Position numbers and translations under genes: made by a program. Positions 26,953 to 37,110 of a DNA stretch of 64,000 nt are shown here, piece after piece. Under the pieces are notes generated by a model, which saw only the letters and a list, made by a program, of their open reading frames with translations, made no database searches and was not told the DNA's origin. Origin of the DNA: Herbaspirillum sp. ASV7. Lineage in GTDB: Bacteria; Pseudomonadota; Gammaproteobacteria; Burkholderiales; Burkholderiaceae_D. The DNA is taken from assembly GCF_016429215.1 (NCBI RefSeq), contig NZ_JAELUH010000015.1, positions 1-64,000 of the forward strand. Reading direction: 5' to 3'. Numbering within the stretch: the first letter of the stretch is position 1; each line of letters opens with the position of its first letter.

Positions 26953-26999
26953 TGAAAATGGAGATCGATGAATCCCGCAATGCCGCATGAATAAAGGGA

Positions 27000-27028
27000 T
27001 TGCAAAGGTTATGCACTCGATGCATAGT
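27000..27028 (+). promoter_or_regulatory. putative gdhA promoter overlapping a palindrome
   Basis: TTGCAA (27000-27005) and CATAGT (27023-27028) are 17 bases apart, a fair sigma70 match. Between them sits ATGCA-CTCGA-TGCAT (27011-27025), a dyad suitable for a LysR protein. The transcript would have a leader of about 245 bases before gdhA. The rest of the gap 26953-27280 shows no gene. Confidence 0.35.
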
Positions 27029-27280
27029 TACATGCTCACAAAGCATTAGCCTAGTTTTGGTCGGCTGGCTACGATGGCGGCGCTGAATCGGACAGGCACG
27101 AATTTCCAGCAGGCGCGACAGGCGCCAGGCTGGCACGGCGCGACTCCGTGGCCGCCCCTGATTGCGTTTGAAACGCAGCTTGCAGGCTGGCCTTGACGGA
27201 GTAAGATGCCCTGGCGAACGTCGGAATTTGGAAGCCTTTTTGTCCTGAACAGCACGGCAACCCAAAGGAGCGATTGCATC

Positions 27281-28573
<1,293 letters not shown>

Positions 28574-29488
28574 TATCGCGCCAGTCGTAAAAGAAAACGC
28601 AGCCAGAGACGGCGTCACAAGACCGTCGGCTGCAAGACAGCAGTCAAGGAGGAGACGTGGTTGCAGTGCGCATGCGCACCGCAGGCCAGCAAGCCTTGCG
28701 GGGCAGGACCGTTCATGATGGACCCGGCATGACCATGCCGGGCGCTGCCGCATGTGCTTTTGCCGCACCTGCAGCGCAGCATCGCCGGCCTTTGCGCAGG
28801 AGCGATGTGGTTCGCCGCTCCCCCATTCTTCCCCGCTCTTCCCGGCTGCTTTCGCAGTCTTTCCAGCAGTTCCTTGCGTCGGGCTACAACCCGCGTCCCA
28901 CCTGGCTTTTCGCCAACCTCATCCGGTCTCTTTCCAGCCTTCTTGCCGCGTTTGCGCACAGCCTGCGCGCATGGCTGGCGCACGCCTTCGCCGCCTGCGT
29001 CATGCGTCGCAGCGAGCAGCCTGTGCAGGACTCTTCTGGCATGGATATTGCTGGCGATAAAGCCGGGATGGCCGTGGTGTGGCCCGTCCGCAGGCACTTT
29101 GCCAGGCAGGATGGTGGGGTGTTGCAGTGGCAGCGGATGGTGTCGGGGACGAGACGAGGCAGCGCGTCCCGTGCCATATCGGCATGAGGGTTTTTGCGGA
29201 TTGCATGACCGGGTAGCATATGTCGTACAATGCGCCCGCCGAGTGTTGCGTATCAGTAATTTGTCAGCAAGTGGTTCGCCGTGGGGGTGGTTTCCGCAAG
29301 GAGTCGCCAGGTGTGGATCACTCAATGCTGGCAAAGAAGTGTGCAAGCACAGAGAATAGGCATCACGGCAGAGAACAATAACAGGTCTCCTCGATAGGAC
29401 CGGACAGCCGTTCCTCGCGGCGGTGCAAGCTGTTGCGGGGTAGGGCTTTTGATACACTACGTAAAAAATTTTTCCAGGAGGTCACACA
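28574..29488. other. 915-base intergenic region upstream of gltI
   Basis: No convincing gene. Right after gdhA is a hairpin (gcagcc and gacgg pairing with ccgtc and ggctgc, 28599-28633) without a U-run. A strong AAGGAGGAG at 28646-28654 precedes a 176-codon open frame (GTG 28657 or 28666, to 29187), but the predicted protein is Arg- and Ser-rich without a family match, and the opposite strand is also open over 280 codons, as expected in GC-rich DNA. TTGCAT (29201) with TACAAT (29226) and a 19-base spacer is a weak promoter candidate for gltI. The region may hold a long leader or an unrecognised small gene. Confidence 0.4.
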
Positions 29489-30436
29489 ATGAAGTTATTG
29501 AAGCTAGCAGGGGTTTTGGTCGGGGCAAGCGTTCTGATGAGCTCGGTTCACGCTGAGGAATTCACCGGCCGTCTGAAGAAGATCAAGGAATCCGGCACCC
29601 TGACGCTGGGCGTGCGCGATTCGTCGATTCCCTTCTCGTATCTGGATGACAAGCAGTCCTACCAGGGCTACTCGATCGACCTGTGCCTGAAGGCCGCGAC
29701 CGCGATCCAGAAGAAGCTGGGCCTGACCTCGCTGAACATCAAGATGGTACCGGTGACCTCGGCCACCCGTATCCCCCTGATCGCCAACGGCACCACCGAC
29801 ATCTCCTGCGACTCCGCGACCAACAACCAGGAACGCTGGAACCAGGTGGCCTTCTCGATGACCGAATTCGTGACGGCCAACAAGTTCCTGTCCAAGAAGT
29901 CGGCGAACCTGAAGACCCTGGACGACCTGAAGGGCAAGACCGTGGTCTCGACCTCCGGTACCTCCAACCTGAAGCAGATCACCGCGCTGAACGCCGAACG
30001 CAACCTGGGCATGAACATCCTGGCTGCCAAGGATCACGCAGAAGCCTTCCTGATGGTGGAAACCGGCCGTGCCGCCGCCTTCGTGATGGACGACATCCTG
30101 CTGTCCTCGCTGGCTGCGAACTCCAAGGCGCCTGGCGACTATCAGGTGTCCTCGGAAGCCCTGTCGGTCGAGCCCTACGGCCTGATCCTGCCCAAGGGTG
30201 ACAATGACTTCAAGAAGGTCGTGGACGATGCGCTGACCGTGGTCTACAAGGGCGACGACATCAAGAAGATCTACGCCAAGTGGTTCCAGTCGCCGATCCC
30301 GCCCAAGGGTGTGAACCTGAACGTGCCGATGAGCCCGCAACTGACCGCCGTGATGGCCAAGCCGACCGATTCCTACGATCCGGCCGCCTACGCTGTGGTG
30401 CCGGAAGCCCAGAAGAACATGGGCAAGAAGAAGTAA
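29489..30436 (+). CDS. gltI: glutamate/aspartate ABC transporter substrate-binding protein
   Basis: 315-residue periplasmic binding protein. Signal peptide MKLLKLAGVLVGASVLMSS ending VHA, then the GltI pattern GTLTLGVRDSSIPFSYLDD, SIDLCLKAA, CDSATNNQERW and a C-terminal KWFQSPIPPKGVNLNVP, typical of glutamate/aspartate binding proteins and longer than other family-3 proteins. AGGAGG lies seven bases before the ATG. First gene of gltIJKL; a 213-base gap separates it from gltJ. Confidence 0.93.
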   Translation: MKLLKLAGVLVGASVLMSSVHAEEFTGRLKKIKESGTLTLGVRDSSIPFSYLDDKQSYQGYSIDLCLKAATAIQKKLGLTSLNIKMVPVTSATRIPLIANGTTDISCDSATNNQERWNQVAFSMTEFVTANKFLSKKSANLKTLDDLKGKTVVSTSGTSNLKQITALNAERNLGMNILAAKDHAEAFLMVETGRAAAFVMDDILLSSLAANSKAPGDYQVSSEALSVEPYGLILPKGDNDFKKVVDDALTVVYKGDDIKKIYAKWFQSPIPPKGVNLNVPMSPQLTAVMAKPTDSYDPAAYAVVPEAQKNMGKKK

Positions 30437-30649
30437 TCGGCACATTGCCTGGTGCAATTTGACGAAACGGGGGCCTGTCCCCCGTTTTGTTTAGCCGGTG
30501 TCAAAGCGCTTGCCTCAGGGCAAGGACTTTTTTCCACGGCGCCGGACTAGCCCTACAAGACGTACAAGAAGCGGTGCGGCATTTGCCTGGTGACCGCGCC
30601 CGACAGATACACGACTCGACACAGACTCGAACCACAGACGAGGCCATTT

Positions 30650-31399
30650 ATGCATTACAACTGGAATTGGGGGATCTTCTGGGAGATGTCTCCCGACGGT
30701 ATCCCCTACATCGATACGCTCTTGGCTGGCCTGAAATGGACCCTGGCCACGGCCGCCAGTGCCTGGATCATGGCACTGATCCTGGGCACCATCTTCGGCA
30801 CGCTGCGCACCACCACCAAGCCATGGGTCGTGCGCATTGCCAACGGCTATGTGGAACTGTTCCGCAACATCCCGTTGCTGGTGCAGATGTTCCTCTGGTA
30901 CTTCGTGATGCCCGAACTGCTGCCCGGCGCCTTCGGCGACTGGATCAAGAGCCTGCCGGATGCCTCCTTCGTGACGGCCACCCTGGCACTGGGCTTCTTC
31001 ACCTCGTCGCGCGTGGCGGTCTAGGTGACCACCGGTATCCAGGCCCTGCCGCGCGGCCAGCGCATGGCCGGCGCCGCCCTCGGCCTGACCCCGGTGCAGA
31101 CCTATCGCTATGTGCTGCTGCCGATGGCCTTCCGCATCATCATCCCGGCGCTGACCAATGAATTTGCCGCGATCATCAAGAACAGCTCGGTGGCCCTGAC
31201 CATCGGCCTGGTCGAACTGACTGCCGCGACCTACTCGATGCGCGAGTTCACCTTCCAGACCTTCGAGGCGCTGACCGGTGCCACCATCATCTACCTGATC
31301 ATTTCCGTCATCGCGCTGCTGGCAGCACGCCTGCTGGAAAAGGTCACCGCCGTTCCGGGCTACATCACCGGCGGCAGCACCAGCGCAGGGGGGCATTGA
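30650..31399 (+). pseudogene. gltJ: glutamate/aspartate permease GltJ interrupted by an in-frame amber codon
   Basis: Read through, the frame encodes about 249 residues, the length of GltJ, with the N-terminal MHYNWNWGIFW, membrane helices and the permease loop GIQALPRGQ. A TAG at 31022-31024 interrupts it after residue 124, exactly at the start of the EAA coupling loop, where relatives have Glu-Gln; here Val-stop is read. The frame continues without a shift, and a GTG follows the stop immediately, so restart giving two pieces (30650-31024 and 31025-31399) is conceivable. Either a real nonsense mutation, a suppressed codon or a sequence error. The other three glt genes look intact. Confidence 0.8.
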
Positions 31400-31402
31400 T
31401 CC

Positions 31403-32098
31403 ATGTTCAGCAATTTCGATTTCGACGTCATCCAGCGTTCCTGGGTCTATCTCTTCACGACCGGCCTGAAGTTCACGCTCATCCTGACCTTCTCGGCCAT
31501 GCTGGGCGGGATCATCCTGGGCACGCTCTTGGCCATGATGCGGCTGTCGTCCAACAAGCCGCTGTCGTTCGTGGCGACCACCTACGTCAACCTGATCCGC
31601 TCCATTCCGCTGGTGCTGGTGATCTTCTGGTTCTACTTCCTGGTGCCCTTCATCGGTGCCTGGATCATAGGTGCCTCCGAGCCTATCCAGGTCGGCGCCT
31701 TCCAGTCGGCCCTGATCACCTTCATCCTGTTCGAAGCTGCGTACTATTGCGAGATCATGCGTTCGGGCATCCAGTCCATCCCGCGTGGTCAGGTCTTCGC
31801 CGGCTATGCGATCGGCATGAACTACTGGCAGATGATGGGCAATGTGGTGCTGCCGCAGGCCTTCCGCAACATGACCCCGATCCTCCTGACCCAGACCATC
31901 GTGCTGTTCCAGGACGTGTCGCTGGTCTACGTGCTGGGTTCGGTGCCGGACTTCGTCACCAGCGCTTCCAAGATCGCCCAGCGTGACGGTCGTCTGGTGG
32001 AAATGTACCTGTTCGTGGCCGTGGTGTACTTCGTGCTCAGCTTCGGTCTGTCGACCCTGGTCAAGCGCTACCAGAAGAAGATCGCCATCATCCGCTAA
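31403..32098 (+). CDS. gltK: glutamate/aspartate ABC transporter permease GltK
   Basis: 231-residue inner-membrane permease, several hydrophobic helices, first at about residues 20-45. EAA loop reads EIMRSGIQSIPRGQVFAG, intact here in contrast to gltJ. It starts 3 bases after the gltJ frame ends, so translation is likely coupled to gltJ and could suffer polarity from the gltJ amber codon. Confidence 0.92.
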   Translation: MFSNFDFDVIQRSWVYLFTTGLKFTLILTFSAMLGGIILGTLLAMMRLSSNKPLSFVATTYVNLIRSIPLVLVIFWFYFLVPFIGAWIIGASEPIQVGAFQSALITFILFEAAYYCEIMRSGIQSIPRGQVFAGYAIGMNYWQMMGNVVLPQAFRNMTPILLTQTIVLFQDVSLVYVLGSVPDFVTSASKIAQRDGRLVEMYLFVAVVYFVLSFGLSTLVKRYQKKIAIIR

Positions 32099-32164
32099 GC
32101 CCTATGACGGCCGCCGCCCGGTGGGGCGGGCGGCCCAGTGAATTCAGAAATCCAGGAGAAACAA

Positions 32165-32893
32165 ATGATCGAACTCAATAACGTCAGCAAGTGGTACGGC
32201 AGCTTCCAGGTCCTGACCGACTGCTCGACTTCCGTCAAGAAGGGCGATGTGGTGGTGGTGTGCGGCCCCTCGGGCTCGGGCAAGTCCACGCTGATCAAGA
32301 CCGTCAACGGCCTGGAGCCGTTCCAGAAGGGAACCATCACCGTCGACGGCGTCTCGGTGGGCGACCCCAAGACCAACCTGTCCAAGCTGCGCGCGCGCAT
32401 CGGCATGGTGTTCCAGAACTTCGAGCTGTTCCCGCACCTCTCGATCCGTGAGAACCTGACCATCGGCCAGGTCAAGGTGCTGGGCCGTTCCAAGGAAGAG
32501 GCTACCGAAAAGGGCCTGAAGTACCTGGACCGCGTGGGCCTCTTGGCGCACAAGGACAAGTTCCCCGGCCAGCTCTCCGGCGGCCAGCAGCAGCGCGTGG
32601 CGATCGCCCGCGCACTGTCGATGGACCCGATCGCCATGCTGTTCGACGAACCGACCTCGGCGCTGGACCCGGAAATGATCAATGAAGTGCTGGACGTCAT
32701 GGTCGGCCTGGCCCAGGAAGGCATGACCATGATGGTCGTGACCCACGAAATGGGCTTCGCCCGCAAGGTCGCCAACCGCGTGGTCTTCATGGACAAGGGC
32801 CTGGTCGTGGAAGACTGCGCCAAGGATGAGTTCTTCGCCCAGCCGCGTTCGGAACGCGCACGCGACTTCCTGGCCAAGATCATCACCCACTAA
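32165..32893 (+). CDS. gltL: glutamate/aspartate ABC transporter ATP-binding protein GltL
   Basis: 242-residue ATPase. Walker [10 protein letters not shown], signature [14 protein letters not shown], Walker [15 protein letters not shown], switch His in VVTHEM. Start ATG at 32165 has CCAGGAGA upstream; an in-frame ATG at 32138 is less likely. Last gene of gltIJKL, followed by a terminator. Confidence 0.94.
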   Translation: MIELNNVSKWYGSFQVLTDCSTSVKKGDVVVVCGPSGSGKSTLIKTVNGLEPFQKGTITVDGVSVGDPKTNLSKLRARIGMVFQNFELFPHLSIRENLTIGQVKVLGRSKEEATEKGLKYLDRVGLLAHKDKFPGQLSGGQQQRVAIARALSMDPIAMLFDEPTSALDPEMINEVLDVMVGLAQEGMTMMVVTHEMGFARKVANRVVFMDKGLVVEDCAKDEFFAQPRSERARDFLAKIITH

Positions 32894-32920
32894 GCCAGAT
32901 CCCGCAGCATCCATGGCAGG

Positions 32921-32948
32921 GGCCGCACCGGCAACGGTGCGGCCTTTG
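32921..32948 (+). terminator. terminator of gltIJKL
   Basis: A 10-bp stem ggccgcaccg/cggtgcggcc (32921-32930 and 32935-32944) with the loop gcaa and a short T-run follows gltL by 27 bases. Confidence 0.75.
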
Positions 32949-33110
32949 TCGTTTGGGCTACATCAAAAGGGCGGCAGGAGGCGGCGCCCGGAGTGCTTGA
33001 CGGCTACGGTAGAATGTCGCTCTTGTAGACATCGCGGCTGGCTCTCCACAGCCCGCATCGGCCGGGATGCCTTACCCAACACGCCCACTCAAGACCGAAA
33101 GACCATTGCA

Positions 33111-34145
33111 ATGAGCAACGTATTGACCATCACCCGCCCGGACGACTGGCACCTGCACCTGCGCGACGGCGCCACCATGCAGGACGTGCTGCCGCACACC
33201 GCGCGTCAGTTCGCCCGCGCCATCGTCATGCCCAACCTGAAGCCGCCGGTGACCACCACCGCCCAGGCTGGCGCCTATCGTGAGCGCATCCTGGCGGCAC
33301 TCCCGGCCGGCATGCAGTTCGAGCCGCTGATGGTGCTCTACCTGACCGACAATACCCCGCCCGAGGAAATCCGCCGCGCCAAGGAAAGCGGCTTCGTCAA
33401 GGCGGTCAAGCTCTATCCGGCCGGCGCCACCACCAACTCGGACGCCGGCGTGACCGATCTCTCCAAGTGCTACAAGACCCTGGAAGTGCTGCAGGAAGTG
33501 GGCATGCCCTTCCTGGTCCACGGCGAGGTGACGGATCCCGAGATCGACCTGTTCGACCGCGAAGCGGTGTTCATCGACCGCATCATGAAGCCGCTGCGCC
33601 AGGCCATGCCGGAGCTGAAGGTGGTTTTCGAGCACATCACCACCAAAGAGGCTGCCCAGTACGTGCTGGCCGGCGAAGGCCCGACGGCGGCCACCATCAC
33701 GGCGCACCACCTGCTGTTCAACCGCAACGAGATCTTCAAGGGCGGCATCCGTCCGCACTACTACTGCCTGCCGGTCTTGAAGCGCGAGACCCATCGCCAG
33801 GCCCTGGTGGCGGCCGCCACCTCCGGCCACGACAAGTTCTTCCTGGGCACCGATTCGGCGCCGCACGCCAAGGGCGCCAAGGAGCATGCCTGTGGCTGCG
33901 CCGGCTGCTATACCGCGCTGCATGCGCTGGAGCTGTATGCGCAAGCCTTTGACCAAGTCGGGGCCCTGGACAAGTTCGAAGCCTTCGCCAGCTTCAATGG
34001 CCCGGACTTCTACAATCTGCCGCGCAACACCGGCACCGTCTCGCTCAAGCGCGAAAGCTGGACCATCCCGGCCGAGCTGCCCATGGGCGACGCCACCGTG
34101 GTGCCGCTGTCGGCCGGCGAGCAGATCAACTGGAAGATGGCCTGA
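33111..34145 (+). CDS. pyrC: dihydroorotase (PyrC type)
   Basis: 344 residues, the class II PyrC size. It closes carbamoyl-aspartate to dihydroorotate in pyrimidine synthesis. The zinc motif is [10 protein letters not shown] at the N-terminus; the carbamylated Lys is in [15 protein letters not shown], with further ligands in LVHGEV, FEHITT and the Asp of GTDSAPH. Start ATG at 33111 directly begins the homology. Followed 87 bases later by coq7; cotranscription is possible but unproven. Confidence 0.94.
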   Translation: MSNVLTITRPDDWHLHLRDGATMQDVLPHTARQFARAIVMPNLKPPVTTTAQAGAYRERILAALPAGMQFEPLMVLYLTDNTPPEEIRRAKESGFVKAVKLYPAGATTNSDAGVTDLSKCYKTLEVLQEVGMPFLVHGEVTDPEIDLFDREAVFIDRIMKPLRQAMPELKVVFEHITTKEAAQYVLAGEGPTAATITAHHLLFNRNEIFKGGIRPHYYCLPVLKRETHRQALVAAATSGHDKFFLGTDSAPHAKGAKEHACGCAGCYTALHALELYAQAFDQVGALDKFEAFASFNGPDFYNLPRNTGTVSLKRESWTIPAELPMGDATVVPLSAGEQINWKMA

Positions 34146-34232
34146 CCTGCGCTGGTCAGCCATGTTCCTGCGTCCCCGGTCCGGAATTGACGTTGGGCCG
34201 GGATCTTATTCAACAAGAGAAAGGCGAGGTGT

Positions 34233-34859
34233 ATGCAATTCGTCGATGAACTGATTGCCGATGTCGACAAGGCACTGCGGGTGATCAATGGTGTGGTGTT
34301 CGAGAGCCGCCCCAATCCCGGGCGAGGCTTGCCGGACGGCGTCATGAGCGAGGCCGAGAAGCGCCACGCGGCCGGCCTGATGCGGGTCAACAATGTCGGG
34401 GAGGTCTGTGCCCAGGCGCTGTACGACGCGCAGGGCCGCTTCGCGCAGACGCCCGAGATCAAGAAGGCCTTTGCGCACGCGGGCATCGAGGAAGAGGATC
34501 ACCTGGCCTGGACCGCCGAACGCCTGCGCGAGCTGGGCTCGCACACCAGCCTGCTCAATCCGCTCTGGTACGGTGGTGCCTATGTGCTGGGCAGCATCGC
34601 CGCGCGCCTGGGAGACGCCCGCAATCTGGGCTTCGTCTCCGAGACCGAGCGCCAGGTCGAGCATCACCTGTTGGGCCACCTGGACAAGCTGCCGGCGCAG
34701 GACAACCGCTCCCGCGCCATCGTCGACCAGATGCGCATCGACGAGATCGAGCATGGCCAGGCCGCGCGTGACCTGGGTGCGGCCGAGATGCCGGCGCCGG
34801 TGAAGGGTTTGATGAAGGCCATGGCCAAGGTCATGACCACGGTGGCCTATCGTATCTGA
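34233..34859 (+). CDS. coq7: demethoxyubiquinone hydroxylase Coq7
   Basis: 208 residues with the di-iron carboxylate ligands of the Coq7 family: Glu in NNVGEVCAQ, EEEDHLAW, ERQVEHHL and EIEHGQ. Catalyses the last ring hydroxylation in ubiquinone synthesis, bound to the inner membrane through its hydrophobic face. The N-terminal MQFVDELIADVDKALR is standard for betaproteobacterial members. A bidirectional terminator separates it from the convergent osmC-like gene. Confidence 0.94.
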   Translation: MQFVDELIADVDKALRVINGVVFESRPNPGRGLPDGVMSEAEKRHAAGLMRVNNVGEVCAQALYDAQGRFAQTPEIKKAFAHAGIEEEDHLAWTAERLRELGSHTSLLNPLWYGGAYVLGSIAARLGDARNLGFVSETERQVEHHLLGHLDKLPAQDNRSRAIVDQMRIDEIEHGQAARDLGAAEMPAPVKGLMKAMAKVMTTVAYRI

Positions 34860-34895
34860 GCGCATCTGCGCCCGTTTCCCGATCAGCGGGACATG

Positions 34896-34922
34896 AAAAA
34901 AGCGGCCAAGGCCGCTTTTTTC
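34896..34922. terminator. bidirectional terminator between coq7 and the OsmC gene
   Basis: Stem agcggc/gccgct (34901-34906 and 34911-34916) flanked by an A-run and a T-run that extend the pairing; serves both converging genes. Confidence 0.85.
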
Positions 34923-34940
34923 ATTGGGACATCTGCGCGC

Positions 34941-35402
34941 TTACTGTTGCTGCTGGGCTGCGGCCGACGAGATGTCGGTGAGGTCGTCGATGATCTCGAA
35001 GGAGTGCGTCATCTCCGCAGTCTTCTCCAGCATGATCGAGGCCGAGCAGTACTTGTCGTGGGACAGCTTGATGGCGCGTTCCACCACGTTGGTCTTGAGG
35101 TTGCGGCCGCGCACGGTGAAGTGGAAATGGATCTTGGTGAAGACCTTGGGATCGGTCTCGGCGCGCTCGGATTTCAGGGTCACGTCGCAACCGCGCACGT
35201 CCTGGCCGCTCTTGCGCAGGATCACCACCACGTCATAGGCGGTGCAGCCACCGGTGCCGGCCAGCACCACTTCCATCGGACGCGGTGCCAGGTTGCGGCC
35301 GCCGCCATCAGGTGCGCCGTCCATCGTCAGCAGGTGGCCCGAGCCCGTTTCAGCCGTAAAGGTCATGCCGGACAAGCCGGTCCAGCGCACTGTGCATTCC
35401 AT
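34941..35402 (-). CDS. OsmC-family protein (peroxiredoxin-like)
   Basis: 153 residues of the OsmC/Ohr superfamily. The two catalytic Cys are in GTGGCTAYDVV and SEDKYCSAS-like HDKYCSAS, separated as in OsmC proteins that reduce organic peroxides. Start at 35402 (MECTVRW); the frame is open to 35456 but the extension is not family-like. A short Gln run ends the protein. Cytoplasmic. Convergent with coq7. Confidence 0.87.
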   Translation of the reverse strand: MECTVRWTGLSGMTFTAETGSGHLLTMDGAPDGGGRNLAPRPMEVVLAGTGGCTAYDVVVILRKSGQDVRGCDVTLKSERAETDPKVFTKIHFHFTVRGRNLKTNVVERAIKLSHDKYCSASIMLEKTAEMTHSFEIIDDLTDISSAAAQQQQ

Positions 35403-35633
35403 CTGTATCGTCCAATCGGTTGAGTGAAGCTGCGTATTGTAGCTTTGGATCGCCAATGTCGCTGCAGGAGGCGCGTGCAGGCGAGGGGGCGCGATGATGA
35501 ATGATGATTTTTGCGTTGCAGAAAAATTATCCTCTTGCTATCAGTTTTTCGGTGTCGGCAGAGCTGGAGCGTACCTAAGAATGCAGCATCAGTGGGCGTT
35601 TCAGACAGTTACAAATAAATGTGAAGATCGTTA

Positions 35634-35662
35634 TTGCAATGCACAAACCGCTTTGCTATATT
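35634..35662 (+). promoter_or_regulatory. sigma70-type promoter of a candidate small RNA
   Basis: TTGCAA (35634-35639), a 17-base spacer and TATATT (35657-35662), a good match to the consensus, in a gap with no protein gene. Start of transcription would be near 35669. Confidence 0.6.
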
Positions 35663-35668
35663 GAGTTC

Positions 35669-35760
35669 AACGGAAGTTTTTGCAGCACGTAACGATGTCT
35701 CCTCCACCCTCCTCATTGGTGTGGATTAAACCCGGAACCACAGTGTCCGGGTTTTTTTTG
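35669..35760 (+). ncRNA. candidate small RNA with loop-exposed anti-Shine-Dalgarno sequence
   Basis: A promoter ends about seven bases upstream and a rho-independent terminator closes the unit, giving a transcript of about 92 nt. A CU-rich stretch at 35698-35714 (UCUCCUCCACCCUCCUC) is complementary to ribosome binding sites; part of it sits in the loop of a hairpin CACC-CUCCUCAUU-GGUG (35705-35721). Such loops are known in trans-acting small RNAs of Alphaproteobacteria (CcsR type), so translational repression is a fair guess. The 122-codon open frame that crosses it has no ribosome site and no recognisable product. Not matched to any known RNA family from memory. Confidence 0.55.
35728..35759 (+). 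terminator. terminator of the candidate small RNA
   Basis: Stem aaacccgga/tccgggttt (35728-35736 and 35746-35754) followed by a run of T. It lies about 290 bases before rplM and has no protein gene before it on this strand, which is what suggests a small RNA. Confidence 0.8.
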
Positions 35761-35884
35761 TCCTTTTTTCGGCAAGATGCGTTTCTCTGGCGCAAGAAGG
35801 GCCAGGAAATTATCGTCCAGGCAATCGAATGGCCTGCATTCCCGCCCGATTGGCCACTGTACGCCACAAATTCCCCGAAACCTT

Positions 35885-35914
35885 TTGACGCTAAGTCCTT
35901 GAAAAGGCTATACT
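35885..35914 (+). promoter_or_regulatory. promoter of rplM-rpsI
   Basis: TTGACG (35885-35890) and TATACT (35909-35914) with an 18-base spacer. The transcript would start near 35921 and carry a leader of about 124 bases before rplM; the leader is GC-rich and can fold, so ribosomal-protein autoregulation is possible but not shown. Confidence 0.65.
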
Positions 35915-36044
35915 TGCGGGCTTTCCCATGCGCTCGGGAAGATAAAAGGATGAGACCGCGAAGCAGGACGGCAGGCATCACGGCTGGCCAGCATGACCGG
36001 AACCGCCACTTTGAGCGTTTATACATTGATAGAGAAAGTCAAAC

Positions 36045-36473
36045 ATGAAGACCTTTTCCGCTAAAGCCCATGAGGTTCAGCGCGAGTGGTTCGTGATTGA
36101 CGCGACGGACTTGGTCCTCGGACGTGTTGCCAGCGAAGTGGCACTCCGACTGCGCGGCAAGCACAAACCCGAATTCACTCCGCACGTCGATACCGGTGAC
36201 TTCATCGTCGTCGTCAACGCAGGCAAGCTGCGCGTGACCGGCACCAAGGCCACTGAAAAGACCTATTTCCGCCACAGCGGTTATCCGGGCGGCATCTACG
36301 AAACCAACTTCCTGAAGATGCAACAGCGTTTCCCCGGCCGTGCGCTGGAGAAGGCCGTCAAGGGCATGCTGCCCAAGGGTCCGCTGGGCTACGCCATGAT
36401 CAAGAAGCTGAAGGTTTATGCAGATGGCAACCATCCGCACTCCGCGCAGCAACCGAAACCCCTCGCCCTCTAA
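36045..36473 (+). CDS. rplM: 50S ribosomal protein L13
   Basis: 142 residues, full length. It starts [20 protein letters not shown] and contains the conserved [23 protein letters not shown] and PKGPLGYAM segments of bacterial L13. Component of the large ribosomal subunit, assembling early on 23S rRNA. Followed 9 bases later by rpsI, the usual pair. Confidence 0.97.
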   Translation: MKTFSAKAHEVQREWFVIDATDLVLGRVASEVALRLRGKHKPEFTPHVDTGDFIVVVNAGKLRVTGTKATEKTYFRHSGYPGGIYETNFLKMQQRFPGRALEKAVKGMLPKGPLGYAMIKKLKVYADGNHPHSAQQPKPLAL

Positions 36474-36482
36474 GGAACAGAC

Positions 36483-36875
36483 ATGATCGGTAACTACAAT
36501 TACGGAACCGGCCGTCGCAAGAGTGCAGTGGCGCGCGTTTTCATCAAGGCAGGTTCGGGCAACATCGTCGTCAACGGCAAGCCCGCCGCCGAGTACTTCT
36601 CCCGTGAAACCGGCCTGATGGTGATCCGTCAGCCGCTGGAACTGACCGGCAACGTCGAACGTTTCGACATCAAGGTGAACGTCCACGGTGGCGGCGAATC
36701 CGGCCAGGCCGGCGCTGTTCGCCACGGCATCACCCGCGCCCTGATCGACTACGACGCCGGCCTGAAGTCGGCTCTGTCCAACGCAGGCTTCGTCACCCGT
36801 GACGCGCGTGAAGTCGAACGTAAGAAGGTTGGTCTGCGCAAGGCACGTCGCGCAAAGCAATTCTCGAAGCGTTAA
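36483..36875 (+). CDS. rpsI: 30S ribosomal protein S9
   Basis: 130 residues, full length. [14 protein letters not shown] at the start and the basic tail [17 protein letters not shown], whose end reaches the tRNA in the P site, are diagnostic. AAGGAAC lies just before the ATG. Cotranscribed with rplM and followed by a terminator. Confidence 0.97.
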   Translation: MIGNYNYGTGRRKSAVARVFIKAGSGNIVVNGKPAAEYFSRETGLMVIRQPLELTGNVERFDIKVNVHGGGESGQAGAVRHGITRALIDYDAGLKSALSNAGFVTRDAREVERKKVGLRKARRAKQFSKR

Positions 36876-36893
36876 TCGTTTCTTGCATCACAG

Positions 36894-36926
36894 AAAGCCG
36901 TCGGCATGCGTGCCGGCGGCTTTTTG
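36894..36926 (+). terminator. terminator of rplM-rpsI
   Basis: A 13-bp stem with one G-T pair (36894-36906 and 36911-36923), a four-base loop tgcg and a T-run follow the rpsI stop by about 20 bases. Confidence 0.88.
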
Positions 36927-37110
36927 CTTTTTGCCTTTACCTTTACGGTGGGGCCGGTTTCCAGGTGATTCTTGAAATTACTTCCCGAAGGGAAATCAGC
37001 AGGAAATATTCTCCTGCTAGAATGAACAGCTTTCCAGCGTGCCCGGCACGCGCGTCAGGCGCTTGGTCGCCGCGGCGTATTTTCTTCGCCTTTTTTCGCA
37101 AGGACCAGAC

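Noticed and set aside
28615-29457. 280-codon minus-strand frame and 176-codon plus-strand frame in the gltI upstream region
   Set aside because: Neither resembles a protein family, both overlap each other, and cysteine/arginine content is atypical; kept as a note rather than as genes.
31025-31399. Separate permease gene starting at the GTG after the amber codon
   Set aside because: It lacks the first membrane half, has no ribosome site and continues the gltJ frame exactly, so an interrupted gltJ explains it better.
35680-36048. 122-codon frame before rplM
   Set aside because: Crosses the candidate small RNA, its terminator and the rplM promoter; no ribosome site or recognisable domain.
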